A stretch of 64,000 nucleotides of DNA, taken from the NCBI RefSeq assembly GCF_003086295.3, contig NC_092038.1:132979132-133043131 (forward strand). The letters are read 5' to 3'. A model generated the notes under the pieces. That model worked only from the letters and a program-made list of their open reading frames with translations. It was not told where the DNA came from and made no database searches. How positions within the stretch are numbered: position 1 is the first letter of the stretch; each line of letters starts with the position of its first letter. Below are positions 1 to 11,801 of the stretch, piece by piece. A program made the position numbers and the translations under genes. The DNA comes from Arachis hypogaea (Eukaryota; Streptophyta; Magnoliopsida; Fabales; Fabaceae).

Positions 1-114
1 AATAGCCTCTAAGAATAACAGTTAAACCTAATGATCACCTAAACTGTGAACCCAAGCATCATTTTTACTTCATGAAGAAATCAAAATTTTAGATAGAAAA
101 TAACAATTTCTCAT

Positions 115-502
115 TTAAACTCTGTTCACCTTTATCTCAGGTGCCCTATCAACCCAAGAAGGGTTTTCTCTCCACAATTGCAGTTGCTCATTCAGTTCAG
201 CTTCAGAGGCACTAAAAGACTCGTACCCATTATTCTGGACAGATCTCGTCGAGTTCATTCCATCCCTCTTTGCTAATCTACTCAGCTGTGACTGTAGTTA
301 AGAAATAATTATGAAACAGATATTGTTAATATTCATGTTCCTAATAAATAATTGATTGACCTACCTTAAGAACATTCTGAAGCTTGTTGGGGATCTGAAC
401 AAAAAAAGTAGATATTGCAGGATCCAGTGCCTTAGGGAACGCACTTTTTCCATTCTTGTTGATGTTTAGGCTGAATTTTTTCACCTCTGACTCACCCATC
501 AT
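115..502 (-). CDS. small unrecognised two-coding-exon gene
   Basis: The coding exons are 365..502 and 115..291 on the minus strand, joined by an intron with a GT donor at 364-363 and an AG acceptor at 293-292. The first coding exon could extend to 508, where an AG acceptor sits. The chosen start is the first of two adjacent ATGs at 502, which gives 104 aa. A donor-like site (CCT|GTAAG) at 966-965 suggests a noncoding first exon near 966-1030. The frame upstream of the ATG meets a TGA in that exon, which supports this start. The product is soluble. Its C-terminus contains a tryptophan-rich motif, LWRENPSWVD, followed by APEIKV. I do not recognise the family with confidence. No signal peptide or membrane segment is visible. 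It could be the C-terminal remnant of a longer gene. Confidence 0.45.
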
Positions 503-1442
503 AAAAACCTGAAATTTTTTTTATTAACATTTAATTAAGCTAGTTCATATTATAGATAACTTACTATAAATCATTAAAGTTCACTACTTGGTGTGGTGAT
601 ACCAATTTGCATTCGCATAATTTTGCTCTGGATCAAACATAAATTATCACAGAAATTTTAAATGCCTTTCACATAGAGAGGAGGATGTTATCACAACACA
701 AATTGGATTTAAGACCACAATCCCATAACCAAAGCATCATGATCAAATTTTGCAGGAAAACCCTTAGATATTGAACTCAACCCAAATTTTGGAGTAGCAT
801 GACCCATAAAAAAAAACTAAAAAAGGGTAAAACTAGCAATTACAAAGAGATAAACAGAAAAAGGATAACTGCTAATCTTATATGGCTAATAAAATGAAAC
901 TTAACAGTTATTGCTGAAAGTAATGAAATGAATAAAGTTGTGGAAAAGATTCAAAGCATTCTTACAGGGTATATTCCAAGGAGGAAAGCTCAGATCTTAG
1001 CTTGGAACTTGGCAATGAAATATGAAAAAAATGGTTTTTTTTTTTTTTGGAAAGGGTTAATCTTTATTCAATTTATATTTTCCTATTGTTTATATTTCTG
1101 AGAAGTAGAAGTCAGATTGTGGAGGATGAAAGAAAAAGGATAAGTAAGGAAGAACACGTGCAGAACATGTTGTCACCAAAAGTACACTTGGTCGTAAATG
1201 ATTGGTCTGCTCTTCCGTGAAATATTGGGTTTGATGCGTGCTGTGGTTTTATTCCCCACAATATTTATATAATATAGGAAAGTTTTCACATGTGGCAGAC
1301 CACTTTATTGACATATTAGCTATCAGCTACAAGCACAAACCAATGGAAAGATTGGGCCATTTATTTTTTGCGGGTAGCATTTCGGGCTATGGAGAATTTG
1401 AGAAAATAATAGGATCACTTTCATTAAAGATTAGACAAAATA

Positions 1443-1624
1443 ATCAAGTTGGGTTGGTTTAATAGTTAGTTCATTAGTCTGCTTAAATAAGTGTTGAGGT
1501 TAAAATTCCGCCTTGTGTATGTAGCAACTAATTGACCAGCGATAAACTCTTAAATGGAGTTCAGTATCGCGACGGATTAATCATTGACCTGTCGGATTAG
1601 GATATACCGTAAAAAACAAAAAAA
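1443..1624 (+). mobile_element. tRNA-derived SINE, diverged copy with target duplication
   Basis: This copy shares its layout with the elements at 32401 and 22565. The head resembles the A and B boxes of a tRNA promoter (GTTGGTTTAATAGTTAG, then a diverged TTAAAATTCCGCC). A middle section carries GCGACGGATTA and GACCTGTCGG, and the element ends in an A-rich tail. It is flanked by a 17 bp duplication with one mismatch, AAAGATTAGACAAAATA at 1426-1442 and AAAGATCAGACAAAATA at 1625-1641. This copy holds about 30 bp of extra middle sequence and its B box is eroded, so it is probably the oldest of the three. The duplication proves insertion. The SINE class is inferred from the box layout and tail. 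Confidence 0.75.
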
Positions 1625-1744
1625 AAAGATCAGACAAAATATTATTGGGCAGGAGGATGAATTATTTAAATTATAATTATGCAACCGTAGAGGTTAAGGT
1701 AATTGATTAAAATTAAAATTGATAAAGGTTCTCTTATATAGAAA

Positions 1745-1945
1745 AAAGAATTAAAAGTTTAACTAAATTGTATTCTAAAAATATATGTTAAGATTATTTT
1801 TAATAAAAAATTTTAAATTTTTTACTTTAATAAATAAACAACAAATATATTAAAAAATAAATTATATATTTTTTTATATAAATTTTTAATTGGTAATCTT
1901 AAAATGTAATTTTAGAGTATAAGTTAGATAAAATTAAAAAATAAT
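1745..1945. mobile_element. MITE-like AT-rich inverted repeat
   Basis: The left arm near 1750-1795 (TATTCTAAAAATATATGTTAAGATTA) is mirrored by the right arm near 1895-1940, with scattered mismatches. The spacer is very AT-rich. There is no coding capacity. The target duplication was not resolved. Confidence 0.4.
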
Positions 1946-2704
1946 GGTTGAGTGTTTGGTGTTTTTCTTTGTTATTTTTGTCAATGTTATATTATTAATA
2001 TATAATAATTTAATGAATGAAACTAGGTAGGTTTAACTTGAAAGTTAATTCATAAATATAGGTTCTATTAACATATATACAAAAATAAATGTTAAGTCAT
2101 TGTTGCGGTTCTCTTTGATATTTTTGTTACGGTTAAAGACGAATAAAAAGTATATTAACAGATAATAATTTAATGAATAAAACAAAAAAAAATAATATTA
2201 AGTGAAAAGTAAAACTTGTAAATACTAAAAGTAGCCTGTAAAATATTTTTAAATTACATGTTGACTTATTAATATTCTTCATGTTCCTTTCTCAGTAGAA
2301 ACACATCCTTAGTTACTCGTTAATGTTAGAATTATGTATATGACATTATCATATGTGAAATAAAAAGCTGCGTTAGAAAACGAATGAGTGATGTTGGAAT
2401 TAACTCAGTTAGCCACATTGCATAAAGTAATGTTTATTTCGAACATATGAACATTGCAATGGCAAAAGAGAACACAACATGATGTGGCTGCAACGGCAGT
2501 TAACATTAAGAGCTTGTTGATTATAATTAAAGGGATGTTTTAAGAAGATTTTAAAGTACTGATCCCAAACTAAAAGACAACTCAAATAAAGAAAGTTTTA
2601 TAATTACGACTAGTAGATTAGAGTTTTGCATTACATAAAATAGGAGCGGTAATAGAAAAGTAGTATGAATTTAATTTTTAATGAAAGGGAAAAGCTCTAC
2701 ATCT

Positions 2705-3976
2705 ATGTAAAAAATACATGGATGTTATCCAAGTAATTTTTTTCACACACGTGTTTTTCCACCCTATAATCGTTTGTTATATACGCGCCTCATATAATGT
2801 ATCGCATTTTCGTTCTTCTTCTTCTTTTCTGTTCGCGTTCTTCTTCTTCTTCTTCAACTTAATAAAATTCGTTGTTCTCCTCTATTCGCGTTTTTCTTCT
2901 CTGCTCGCATTCTTCATTATTGATTTGCATTGAATTCAACGTGATAAGCTCTATCGTTCTTCTCTTCTTCTTCGTTTTCTTCTTCGATCTACACTTCTGA
3001 ACGGAAACAATGAATGATTCAACTTCAAATCAGTTGAATAAGGTTATTACATTGAGACAGCTAGGGAATGATTGCTGCATGCTATCACAATAATCTTAAA
3101 CATTGAACAAAGTAAAAGGAGGCCACCGAATCGAACAACATTTATTTGGTGAACCGAAATTACAAAGACCACCGAACCGAACAATGTACATGTGGTAAAT
3201 AAATGGTGATCAACTTTCAATCAATAAGAATAGTATTTCTCCTCCTCTTCCTCTTCCTCTTCCTCCTCCTCCCTCCTTCTTCTTCTTCTTCTACCTGATA
3301 AAATTCGTCGTTTTCCTCTGTTCACGTTTTTCTTCTCTGCACACATTTTTCATTATTGATCTGCATTGAATTCAACGTAATAAGCTCTGTCGTTCTTCTT
3401 CTTTTTCGTTTTTTTTTTCTTCGATCTATACTTCTGAATGAAAACAATGAATGATTCAATTTCAAATCAGTTGAATAAGGTTATTACGTTGAGACAGCTA
3501 GGGAATGATTGCTGCATGCTATCACAATAATCTTAAACATTGAACAAAGTAAAAGGAGGCCATCGAACCGAACAACATTCATTTGGTGAACCGAAATTAC
3601 AAAGGCCACCAAACCGAACAATGTACATGTGGTGAATAAATGGTTATCAACTTTCAATAAAAAAGAATAGTATTTCTCCTCCTCTTCCTCCTCCTCCTCC
3701 TTCTCCCCCTCCTTCTTCTTTTAAATTTGCGCTCGTAGGTTCTTCTTCTTTTTTCAGTTTAGTGGATAGTGTAACTAGGGATTTGAAATTGGTTGTTACT
3801 CTGTTCAATACTTCTTTTACATGGAGAAATACTATTCTTACTGATTGAAAGTTGATCACCATTTATTCACTACATGTACATTATTCAGTTCGGTGGCCTT
3901 TGTGATTTCGGTTCACCAAATGAGTGTTGTTCGGTTCAATGACCTCTTTTTACTTTGTTCAATGTTTAAGATTATT
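2705..3976. repeat. tandem plus fold-back repeat block with TTC/GAA tracts
   Basis: Two tandem units of about 436 bp (roughly 2825-3262 and 3263-3700) share TTC-rich leaders, the phrase ATTGAATTCAACGT and the phrase GAACCGAAATTAC. Part of the unit (about 3527-3680) recurs inverted at about 3815-3976, making a fold-back. The TTC/CTC runs at 2817-2860, 3240-3290 and 3676-3720 are microsatellite-like. The layout resembles the second block at 9183-10738, which shares the TTC tracts and CGGTTCATTTG-type phrases. A non-autonomous fold-back or MULE-like element is the best guess. I see no real gene. Confidence 0.6.
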
Positions 3977-5542
3977 ATTTTTATTTTTAGTGTGTCTTTT
4001 TACAGATAAATTTAAACGTGTAAAATATAATAATATACTTTTATTTAGTTTTTTTTTTATTGAATGTTTTTTTATCTCTTCTTTGATTTAAAATTTTAAA
4101 AGAATGTGGTTTAATTCAATTGTAGAGATATCAACAATTTAACAATGTGTAACATATTAATTTATCAAAATTATATTATATAAATACATAATGATTAATT
4201 TTAGTAATTAATTTTAATATGTAAATAATATTTTTTGTTTTTCAAAGATTAATAACTTGTACATCAAAAACGAAAATAAAAATTGACCCAACTAATAGCC
4301 CATTATTTGGCCAACATTTCAACCCACGACGCGCCCCAACAGCTTCCACTCTTCCAACTTTCAGCTTGGCTACATTTATCAATATTGCTATAGTCGTATC
4401 CTCTGTTAGCCACTATTACGTCTGACTTTTTTTGTCTTTTACTACTACATTTTAGGGATTGTTTTGTAATTCCACTAATAGCTACAAGACAAAATATAAA
4501 CATGCTATTGGACTGTACGTGATATAGGAGTGTGCCAGTAAAGTTGGCTGGTATAGGTGAAAACTTTCCATATAATATAAGATCTTTCAATAAGTTTGAG
4601 ATTTAATTTTGACGATAAGATCATAAAATTACTCATTTTTTGTTTTAAGTTATAATTAATTAATTAGAGAGAAATATGTAAATTTATTCAATTCATATTT
4701 TAATTTTACAAATTTGTTCCTTATAATTTTATAATTTAAAAAAAATAAATATAGTATTAATTGAAACATGCTCTATAATTAATTTTAAGGTAAAATATGT
4801 TTTTTATTTTTAAAGTTACAATTTCTTTTTAAAAATAATTTTTAATATTTAATTTTATTCAATTTTTCTTCTAATGCTTTTGATTTGTGTCAAAATTACA
4901 CCTAAAATTTTTAATTTTATCTTTAAAATTTTACATGAAAATTAATATATATCTACAGATAATTTTGATACAAATTGAAAATGTTAGAGACAAAATTAAA
5001 TGAAACCAAATGTTAGTGGTATTTTTGAAACTAGCCTCCATATATGATATATACATACACGTTTCAAACATTAAGACATCCTACTTTAAAATTTTCATTT
5101 TGGTGTTTTCATCAAATCTAATAATTCATGAAAGTGTGAGTGTGTGATGATAATTTTCTAGAGAATTTTTCGTTCCTCTTTTTTTAAAAAAAAAAGATCG
5201 TGATTTAGCCATCCATGTTATGGTTGATTTATACAAGAATTTCTTTCCACCCACACAATATAAAGATAGTTGCCCAAGAAAATAAAACAAAAGGTTTGTG
5301 AGCTTTCATTTGTTCCAACTTCCAAAAAATATAAAATTGAAGATTATGCATTTGATCAAGATGTATATAGACACGGCTTGCTTTTTAACATGTATTCAAG
5401 ATTAGCATTCAAATCTCCAAAAAATGGCATACATGCATGCACATGAATCACTTAATCACTATATATATGTTTGCTGCTGCATGCAGTAGGAGGGTTCTTC
5501 AGTGCTATCCGATCGATCTTGGCTAATTCAATTCCTTAATTA
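3977..5542. other. intergenic, AT-rich, no supported gene
   Basis: This is mostly AT-rich sequence downstream (3') of the first nucleoredoxin gene. A 95-codon minus frame at 4303-4590 has no recognisable domain and no gene context, so I do not call it. Nothing else is supported. Confidence 0.6.
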
Positions 5543-7674
5543 CTAGTCAGCCATTAATGCACATTTTGGATGCATATCAAAGTCACACTTTTCACAGCAA
5601 TAAGACCATTTACGCCCCTCATCATCACAAACATCACAATAATAAATCATACGGACGGTCAATGAAATCTCATGCTTGTGTTTCTCATGGTCCAGCTTCT
5701 CCGGCCACCCCTTTGCAGCCTCATCCTCTTCTTCCTGAACCTCTTTGATCCTCTCCTCCGTGAAAGGATAAGTCCGTGCCCCATGATAGTTTATCAGAAA
5801 TCTCGCGTCTTTTGTGATGGTTTGCCCGTTTGGTCCAATTGCAACAAGCATGGGGACTTCATACACCCTGAACTTCCGGCTGAGGTATGACTTCCTTGGA
5901 TCCCCATAAGGGATAGCCAGCCATGGCATCACTGCAAAGGATTCGTCAAATGATGCTTGGTCGTGGTCGCTTGAGATGAAAATCACTTCGAATTCCTCCT
6001 CCTTTTCCTTAATCTCATGATATGCTTCTATTAGTTTTGGATGGAATACATGGCATGCAGCACACCACCCTCCTGAAAAGTAGAGCAGGATGTTCTTTCC
6101 CACTAATTCTGACACTAGAACCTGAAACATGAACAACTCCTAATTATTTTATTATCCAAATTACTAATGATGGTTGGTTAAAGAATAGTTAATTCCCTAG
6201 TAAAGTTGTTTCTATAACATGAGTCCTATGCAAGAAAGAAACACCTTCTAGTACTAAAAGTGATTAATAAGAAGTAAGAAAAGATAAAAAAAAATTGTTT
6301 TTTATACCATAAGAAAGTGATACAAATATCATTTCTCTTTGTGGCTAAGTTTGTTCTTTTTACCTTGGTACCATCTTTTCGAATGACAAAATCTTGATCT
6401 CCAGAGACCAACAAGGACTCGAGGGTCTGTGATGCAGCCTTGGCCTTCTCGATCTCACTTAGCTCAGCAAACTTTTCAGGGGAGAAAGGGTATGCAATAG
6501 CTCCGTGTTCCTCAACAGCCTCAACAACACTAGAATGAAGAGTTTTCCCATTTTCATCAATAATAACCAAACGGGGGAGAGTTAAGACCTCAAAGTATCT
6601 TATCAACTTTCCACAGTTCTTGTCCTCAAAAGGCAATGACAACCAAGGCATACTTTCCAATCCTTTCTTAAAGGATTCTTCTTCCTCATCAAGAGGTATC
6701 ATCACAATCTCAAAGCTCTCCCCATCTGCCTTTAACTTGTCATAAAACTCCACAAGGCGGGAAGTAAATTCAGTGCATCTTTCGTATGAACTCGATGAGA
6801 AATAAAGCCCAACCATCTTGCCCTCGAGTTCAGAAACAGCTATCTGAATGAATGAATGAATAAATACACACACAATCACATTTGGAAACTGCTCTTTACA
6901 AAGTTAGTTAATTAGTAGCTTACTTTATTTCCATGGGAAGAAATGACAAAGTCACGAGAAGGAGATAGCAAGAGAGATTTCAAGGATTGGTTCCTCTTAG
7001 CTTCCTCTTCAAGATCCTTCAATTCTTGAATCTTTGCTAATGTAAAAGGGTAGCCTTCAACTCCATATTCACGAATAACATCAACTCCGCTATCAGTAAC
7101 AACCTCACCAGTTTCATCAAGTAACACAAGATTAGGAATCCCTTCCACCTCGAAGAGTTCATCAAGGCGGTTGCGTGCCTCCGAATCGGAAAACGGAATA
7201 GCAAGCCATGGCATCTGAGAGAAGTACTCCATAAAAGTGGCATCATTTTCATCAGCAGAGATAAACACTACTTCGAAGTCACCTTTGGGGGCGAGTTCAT
7301 TGTACACCTCCACCAAAGCAGGGGTGAATCTTTGGCATGGAGGACACCACGATGCTGAAAAATACAAACCGAGTTTCTTATGCTTCAAGGTGTCTACTTT
7401 AACCTGCAATTCGCAACTAACCCTTTTATACAATGTTCCATTTCATCACGTTTAAAACAAACGTATCATACTCCAAATTAGCATCTAAATTTCTATAGGT
7501 TTAATTAGCAGAGTCAGTGAACATGAGATCAATTGAATCAAATCTAAAATGAGAATAGATCAATTGAATTGAATGAATTACCTGATCGCCATTGTTGTTG
7601 ATTAAAAAGTCCCTGTCAGGAGAAGAGAAGAGGTCTTGGAATTCGTCGGGGGCATCATCTTCAGATTCTGCCAT
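5543..7674 (-). CDS. NRX1-like: nucleoredoxin (three thioredoxin-like domains + C1 finger), copy A
   Basis: There are four exons: 7582..7674, 6924..7403, 6364..6843 and 5543..6121. All junctions are phase 0 with GT-AG introns, and the product is 543 aa. Domain 1 (residues about 32-191) has the active site WCPPC. Domain 2 (about 192-351) has no CxxC; the site reads SSSYERC. Domain 3 (from about 352) has WCAAC instead of the usual WCPPC. The C-terminus carries an intact C1-like zinc finger with CDVC, CEKC and HPKC. Each thioredoxin module has the MPWL motif. Plant nucleoredoxins are cytosolic/nuclear thiol-disulfide oxidoreductases that reduce target proteins such as antioxidant enzymes; substrates here are unknown. 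No signal peptide is visible. It lies in tandem with copy B at 11802-14031 on the same strand. The changed domain 3 site may alter its redox behaviour. Confidence 0.9.
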
Positions 7675-7764
7675 GAAAACAGATGTGGATGCGTTGTAAG
7701 CTGCGAGTTGCGAGTGAAAGTAGTGACTTTTTCGGTTAATGCCATGTGCGCGAATGAAGGGGCC

Positions 7765-7772
7765 TATTTATA
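7765..7772 (-). promoter_or_regulatory. TATA box of nucleoredoxin copy A
   Basis: TATAAATA on the minus strand lies about 92 bp upstream of the ATG at 7674, which is a normal plant spacing. The MULE begins at 7841, so only about 70 bp of native upstream DNA remains before transposon sequence. Confidence 0.55.
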
Positions 7773-7840
7773 CATTCGGGTTAACATATACCAATCAAAC
7801 CCAATATCTCTTCTATCTTCTCTAATCAATTTTTAATTAC

Positions 7841-9141
7841 GAGTATTTATCAAATTTGTTTCTCAAAGAATTTTAGACGATATACTTTGTTCTTTAACTA
7901 AAATTAGTTACTCAATTAACTCCTAATAATTAACTTTGTCAGTCACTTAAGTCCTTTGTTCCGTCAACTCTAATGGGTGACAAAATAGTCTCTAACAACT
8001 CTAATATGGGACAAAATAGTCCTTGACCACCTATTTAAAAATGATACTGTTCTCCTCCAATTTCCATCGTATCTCGCATAACATTAACAGTTTAACATTG
8101 TAACTTCAAGTTACACAATGCACACTTTGCAACTTCAATATTCACAAGTAGAAAAATCATCAACTTGTTCTCAACTAATTAATACTCAAGAAACTAATGA
8201 CTATATCTCTCAAGTATGTATTTATTGTCTTCGATAGATTCCATGAATCTAAACAGTCTGATTTATTAAGACCCATAGTCATCATTACCATCTCCCTCCT
8301 CCTCTACCCTATCATCTCCATGACCACATTGTCCACCACTCCAATCACTTCATTCGGCTTCTTTTCTGAACCAATTTTCAATAATCGCTTCAGTTTTCAT
8401 ACAAGCGGCAACGACAATATTGCTCGTTGTACTAATAGCTTAGATGCGAGGTCGAAGCTGTCTGCCAACTTGGACTCTGAAAAAGAATGAATGAAACATT
8501 CAATGTCCATTCCAAATGAGAATTTGCATATGATGTCGAAGGAGAATCTTCTGATGATGTCCTAATGTCTAACAATCTATATTGCTTGTCGAAAAGTGGA
8601 GAAAGATGTGTCCTTGGGGCAGTTATAGAATTTGGTTTTGAGGATGTGGTGGACGTTGTCGAGGTTGGAGGTGATACTGTTATCGAGGACATGGAGGTGG
8701 ATGCTTCTGGTGGGTGAAGTGCGGAGGAGGTAGGTGCACCAGTCAAAGAGATTTAGGAAGTGTGTAGTTCATGACATGTTGAGGTAGGTGCGACACGCGT
8801 GACAGTTATACTATGGCTTGATCTTGGAGTTGAAGAGGAGGAAAGAAAAGATGGAAAAGAAGACTGTGAAGGTGAAGAAGAAGAGTATGAATGTTAGAAT
8901 TATGCGAGATATGATGAAAATTGGGGAAGAACACAATCGTTTTCGAACAAATGGGTCATGAATCATTTTGTCTCCTGTTAGAGTTGTCAGGGACCATTTT
9001 GTCTTCTGTTAGAGTTAACAGAGTCAAGGACCTATGTGACTGACGGAATTGATTGTTAGAGACCAATCGAATAATTAATTTTAGTTGGGAACTAAAGTGT
9101 CTGATCTGAAATTCTTTGAGGACCAAAATGGGTAAATACTC
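7841..9141 (-). mobile_element. Pack-MULE (Mutator-like) with 9 bp target duplication
   Basis: The terminal inverted repeats are about 250 bp long. The left end GAGTATTTATC (7841) mirrors the right end GGTAAATACTC (ending 9141). The arms also share phrases such as GACAAAATAGTC and TATCTCGCATAA. The perfect 9 bp duplication TTTAATTAC lies at 7832-7840 and 9142-9150, the hallmark length for Mutator-like elements. There is no transposase, so the element is non-autonomous. The interior (about 8185-8893) is a captured P450 gene fragment, which makes it a Pack-MULE. It lies between the two nucleoredoxin genes, directly upstream of copy A. Confidence 0.85.
8185..8893 (-). pseudogene. captured CYP94-like cytochrome P450 fragment inside the MULE
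   Basis: Read on the minus strand in shifting frames, the sequence gives pieces in P450 order. A hydrophobic anchor-like stretch lies near 8893-8830. LFDWCTYLLRTSPTRSIHL and HHILKTKFYNCPKD lie in an open frame from 8768 to the TAG at 8577. FSFDIICKFSFG follows, then DLASKLLVQRAILSLPL, then LKIGSEKKPNEVIGVVDN, then LRDIVISFL near the left edge. These match my memory of the CYP94 fatty-acid hydroxylase family from the N-terminal anchor to the start of the I helix, roughly the first 60 percent of the protein. The heme-binding Cys region is absent. Stops and frameshifts are many, so no P450 can be made. The family call rests on remembered motifs. Confidence 0.65.
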
Positions 9142-9182
9142 TTTAATTACAATTCAACTACACATTCAAGTCTTTTTGAAAA

Positions 9183-10738
9183 TTAAGTCAAACTAAATTG
9201 GCTAAAACTCAACAAAAACTACTTTCATTACACTAGCGTGTACACACGTGCTTCACTAACGCTAACATATCCTTCTTCGTCTTCGCGTTCCTTCTTCTTC
9301 TTCTTCATGTTATTCCTTCTTCTTCGCATTCCTCATTCTTCGTCTTCGCATTCCTTCTTCTTCTTCGCGTTCTTCCTTCTGCTTCTTCGCATTCTCCCTT
9401 CTTCTTCGTTGCATTCCTTCTTCTTCTTCGCGTGTTTTCTTTCAATCGTTGTTCTTTTATTGCTGTTATTGTTGTTGCATTTTTTCTTTTCCTTCTTAGT
9501 TTAATTGATATTCATATGGATTCAGAAATAAATTCGATGTATTTTTGTTGATGATCGAGTCTTTTTTATTGCTTGTTCAAAACCGAACTAATTTCGGTTC
9601 ATTTGTATGTTAATTGAGGTTCACCTTATGCTGTTGATAAGTATTAACCAAATTTTTTATTTCTTAAGTAATTTCAGTTAATTTCTTAATTTAGTTGAAG
9701 TTCATTTAGATCCAGAAATAAATTGGATGTGTTTTGTTGATAATTGAGTCTTTTTTACTATTTATTCAAAACTGAACAAATTTCGGTTCATTTGTGTATT
9801 AATTGAAGTTCATCTGATACTGTTGATAAGTATTGACTAAGTTTTTTATTCCTTAAATAATTTTGGTTTATTTCTTAGTTTAATTGAAGTTCATTTGGTT
9901 CCAGAAATGGATTGGATGTGTTTTTATTAATTATTAAGTCTTTTTCACTACTTGTTCAAAATTGAACTAATTTTGATTCATTTGTGTGTTAATTGAGGTT
10001 CACTTGATGCTGCTGTTAAATATTGACCAAGTTTTTTATTACTTGAGTATTTTCGGTTCATTTCTTAGTTTATTTAAAGTTCATTTAGATCCAAAAATGA
10101 ATTCGATGAGTTTTTATTGATGATTGAATCTTTTTTACTGCTTATTTAAAAATGAACTAATTGAATGGAATGGAGTGAAATCTAATACAATTGAATAAAG
10201 TGATAATAAATAACTTCATTCTTTTTTGCTAAAAAAATTGGTCAATACTTACCAGCAGCATCAAGTGTACCTCAATTAACACACAAATGAATCAAAATTA
10301 GTTCAATTTTGAATAAGTAGTCAAAAAGACTCAATCATCAACAAAACACACATTAAATTTATTTCTGGATCTAAATGAACTTCAATTAAACTAAGAAATA
10401 AACTGAAATTACTTAAGGAATAAAAAATTTGGTCAATACTTATCAGCAGCATCAAGTGGACCTCAATTAATACATAAATAAACAGAAATTATTTAATGAT
10501 GACACTCGAAAAAATCAGAACCAATAAAGATGTTAGCAAAATGTTAGTATTGTTGGTGATGACAATAACAAAGAAGAAAAAACTGCGTGCACGAAGAAAA
10601 AGAAGAAGGAGGAGGAGGAATGAAGAAGAAGAACTTACATGCGTGAATTTGAAAGAAGAAAGAGGAGGAGGAGGAGGAAATGGAGAAGAAGGTGTGTGAT
10701 TTAAAAAGCGGTTATAACAACTTAGTTAGACTTAATTA
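9183..10738. mobile_element. fold-back element with internal tandem repeats
   Basis: The left end (TTAAGTCAAACTAAATTG near 9185) mirrors the right end (CAACTTAGTTAGACTTAA near 10717-10735). Just inside are a TTC-rich arm (9265-9440) and a GAA/GGA-rich arm (10570-10690). Next come about three tandem units of about 185 bp on the left (9520-10140; phrases GTTGATAAGTATTGAC and GAGTCTTTTTTA), and their inverted copies lie at 10225-10495. It has no transposase. A target duplication could not be fixed. The type resembles Foldback or long-TIR MULE derivatives. Confidence 0.65.
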
Positions 10739-11801
10739 AATATTTTGCTTAAATATAGAGATTTATTCTTTTAATTAATTAATATCTATTAGTTTTTTAA
10801 AATTATTTTTTAAAATTTTTTATATTTTTTAAGATTTAAAATTTAGAATTTAAAATTTAAAATTTAAAATAAAATATAATTTTAAAAAATAAATGATATT
10901 TAATGAAAAAAATTGACTCTTTAATTATTATTTTTTTTAAATATAAGTGTATTTATAGCTTAATTTAATTTATGGTGTTTTGATTAAAAAAAAACTTAGT
11001 TTTTGAGGCATTACCACGCACCTAAGATAGGATATACATCTTACTGTTTTTATGACACATGTTAAATTCATTCTAATTAATTTGATTTTGATAGAGATAT
11101 AGCAATTGCTATCATTTTGTTAGAAAAATGTTCAAAGACCAAATTTATTGTTCTCAACTATCATTTTTAGGCCTAAGTATAATTCATTTAATCTAATAAT
11201 TTAACAATATATTTTTTCTCACATTTTTAAATATTAATAGTTAATTATTAGTAAAAAATAATAAATTTCGATGAGCTTCTAATCTTATTTTTTTTATTAA
11301 ACAAGCCAATTTTGATTAAAATCTAACTAATGTAAAAAAAAAATTCTTACTTTGAAGATTATCAATGAAAGTTATGTTCTTCTTCATTTAATTTTATAGG
11401 GAAAAAAAAAGAAAAAAAGAATGCGTCAAGTAACCTATCCACAAGTGCAAATACATAAAAGTTGTTTCCACTCTGTTTTCCTACACTTTGGTATATTATG
11501 GTAGATGACATTGTGGCACAAATTTTGAGAATGTACCAATGTTGAGTAACTGTTATTAATGGAGAATGACTGAAGTGATCAATTGAGTTCTTTAACTTAA
11601 GCACCTTTTCCAAGCAAATAGCCAAAATAAGACAAAGGAAGATGCAGAATAGGAGAAAAAACTCAAAAAAGATCAAACCATAGTTTCATTAAACATTCAC
11701 ATAATCACATCACATTATATAGCATCCAAATTATTCCACACAACTCACAAGACATAATATATATAATATAAAGGCCTGAAAATGTAACATGTAAGGAGAT
11801 T
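10739..11801. other. intergenic; 3' flank of nucleoredoxin copy B
   Basis: This is AT-rich with short runs of A/T repeats (10790-10900). The part next to 11802 probably includes the 3' UTR of copy B. Minus-strand frames at 11362-11676 and 11705-11953 show no domain; the latter overlaps the real gene out of frame. Confidence 0.55.

Noticed and set aside
1238..1462. 74-codon plus frame
   Set aside because: It runs into the SINE and its target duplication, has no domain and is likely chance.
4303..4590. 95-codon minus frame
   Set aside because: It has no recognisable domain, no homolog that I can recall and lies in AT-rich intergenic DNA.
11362..11676. 104-codon minus frame downstream of nucleoredoxin copy B
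   Set aside because: It is low complexity with Phe/Leu runs; more likely 3' UTR or intergenic.
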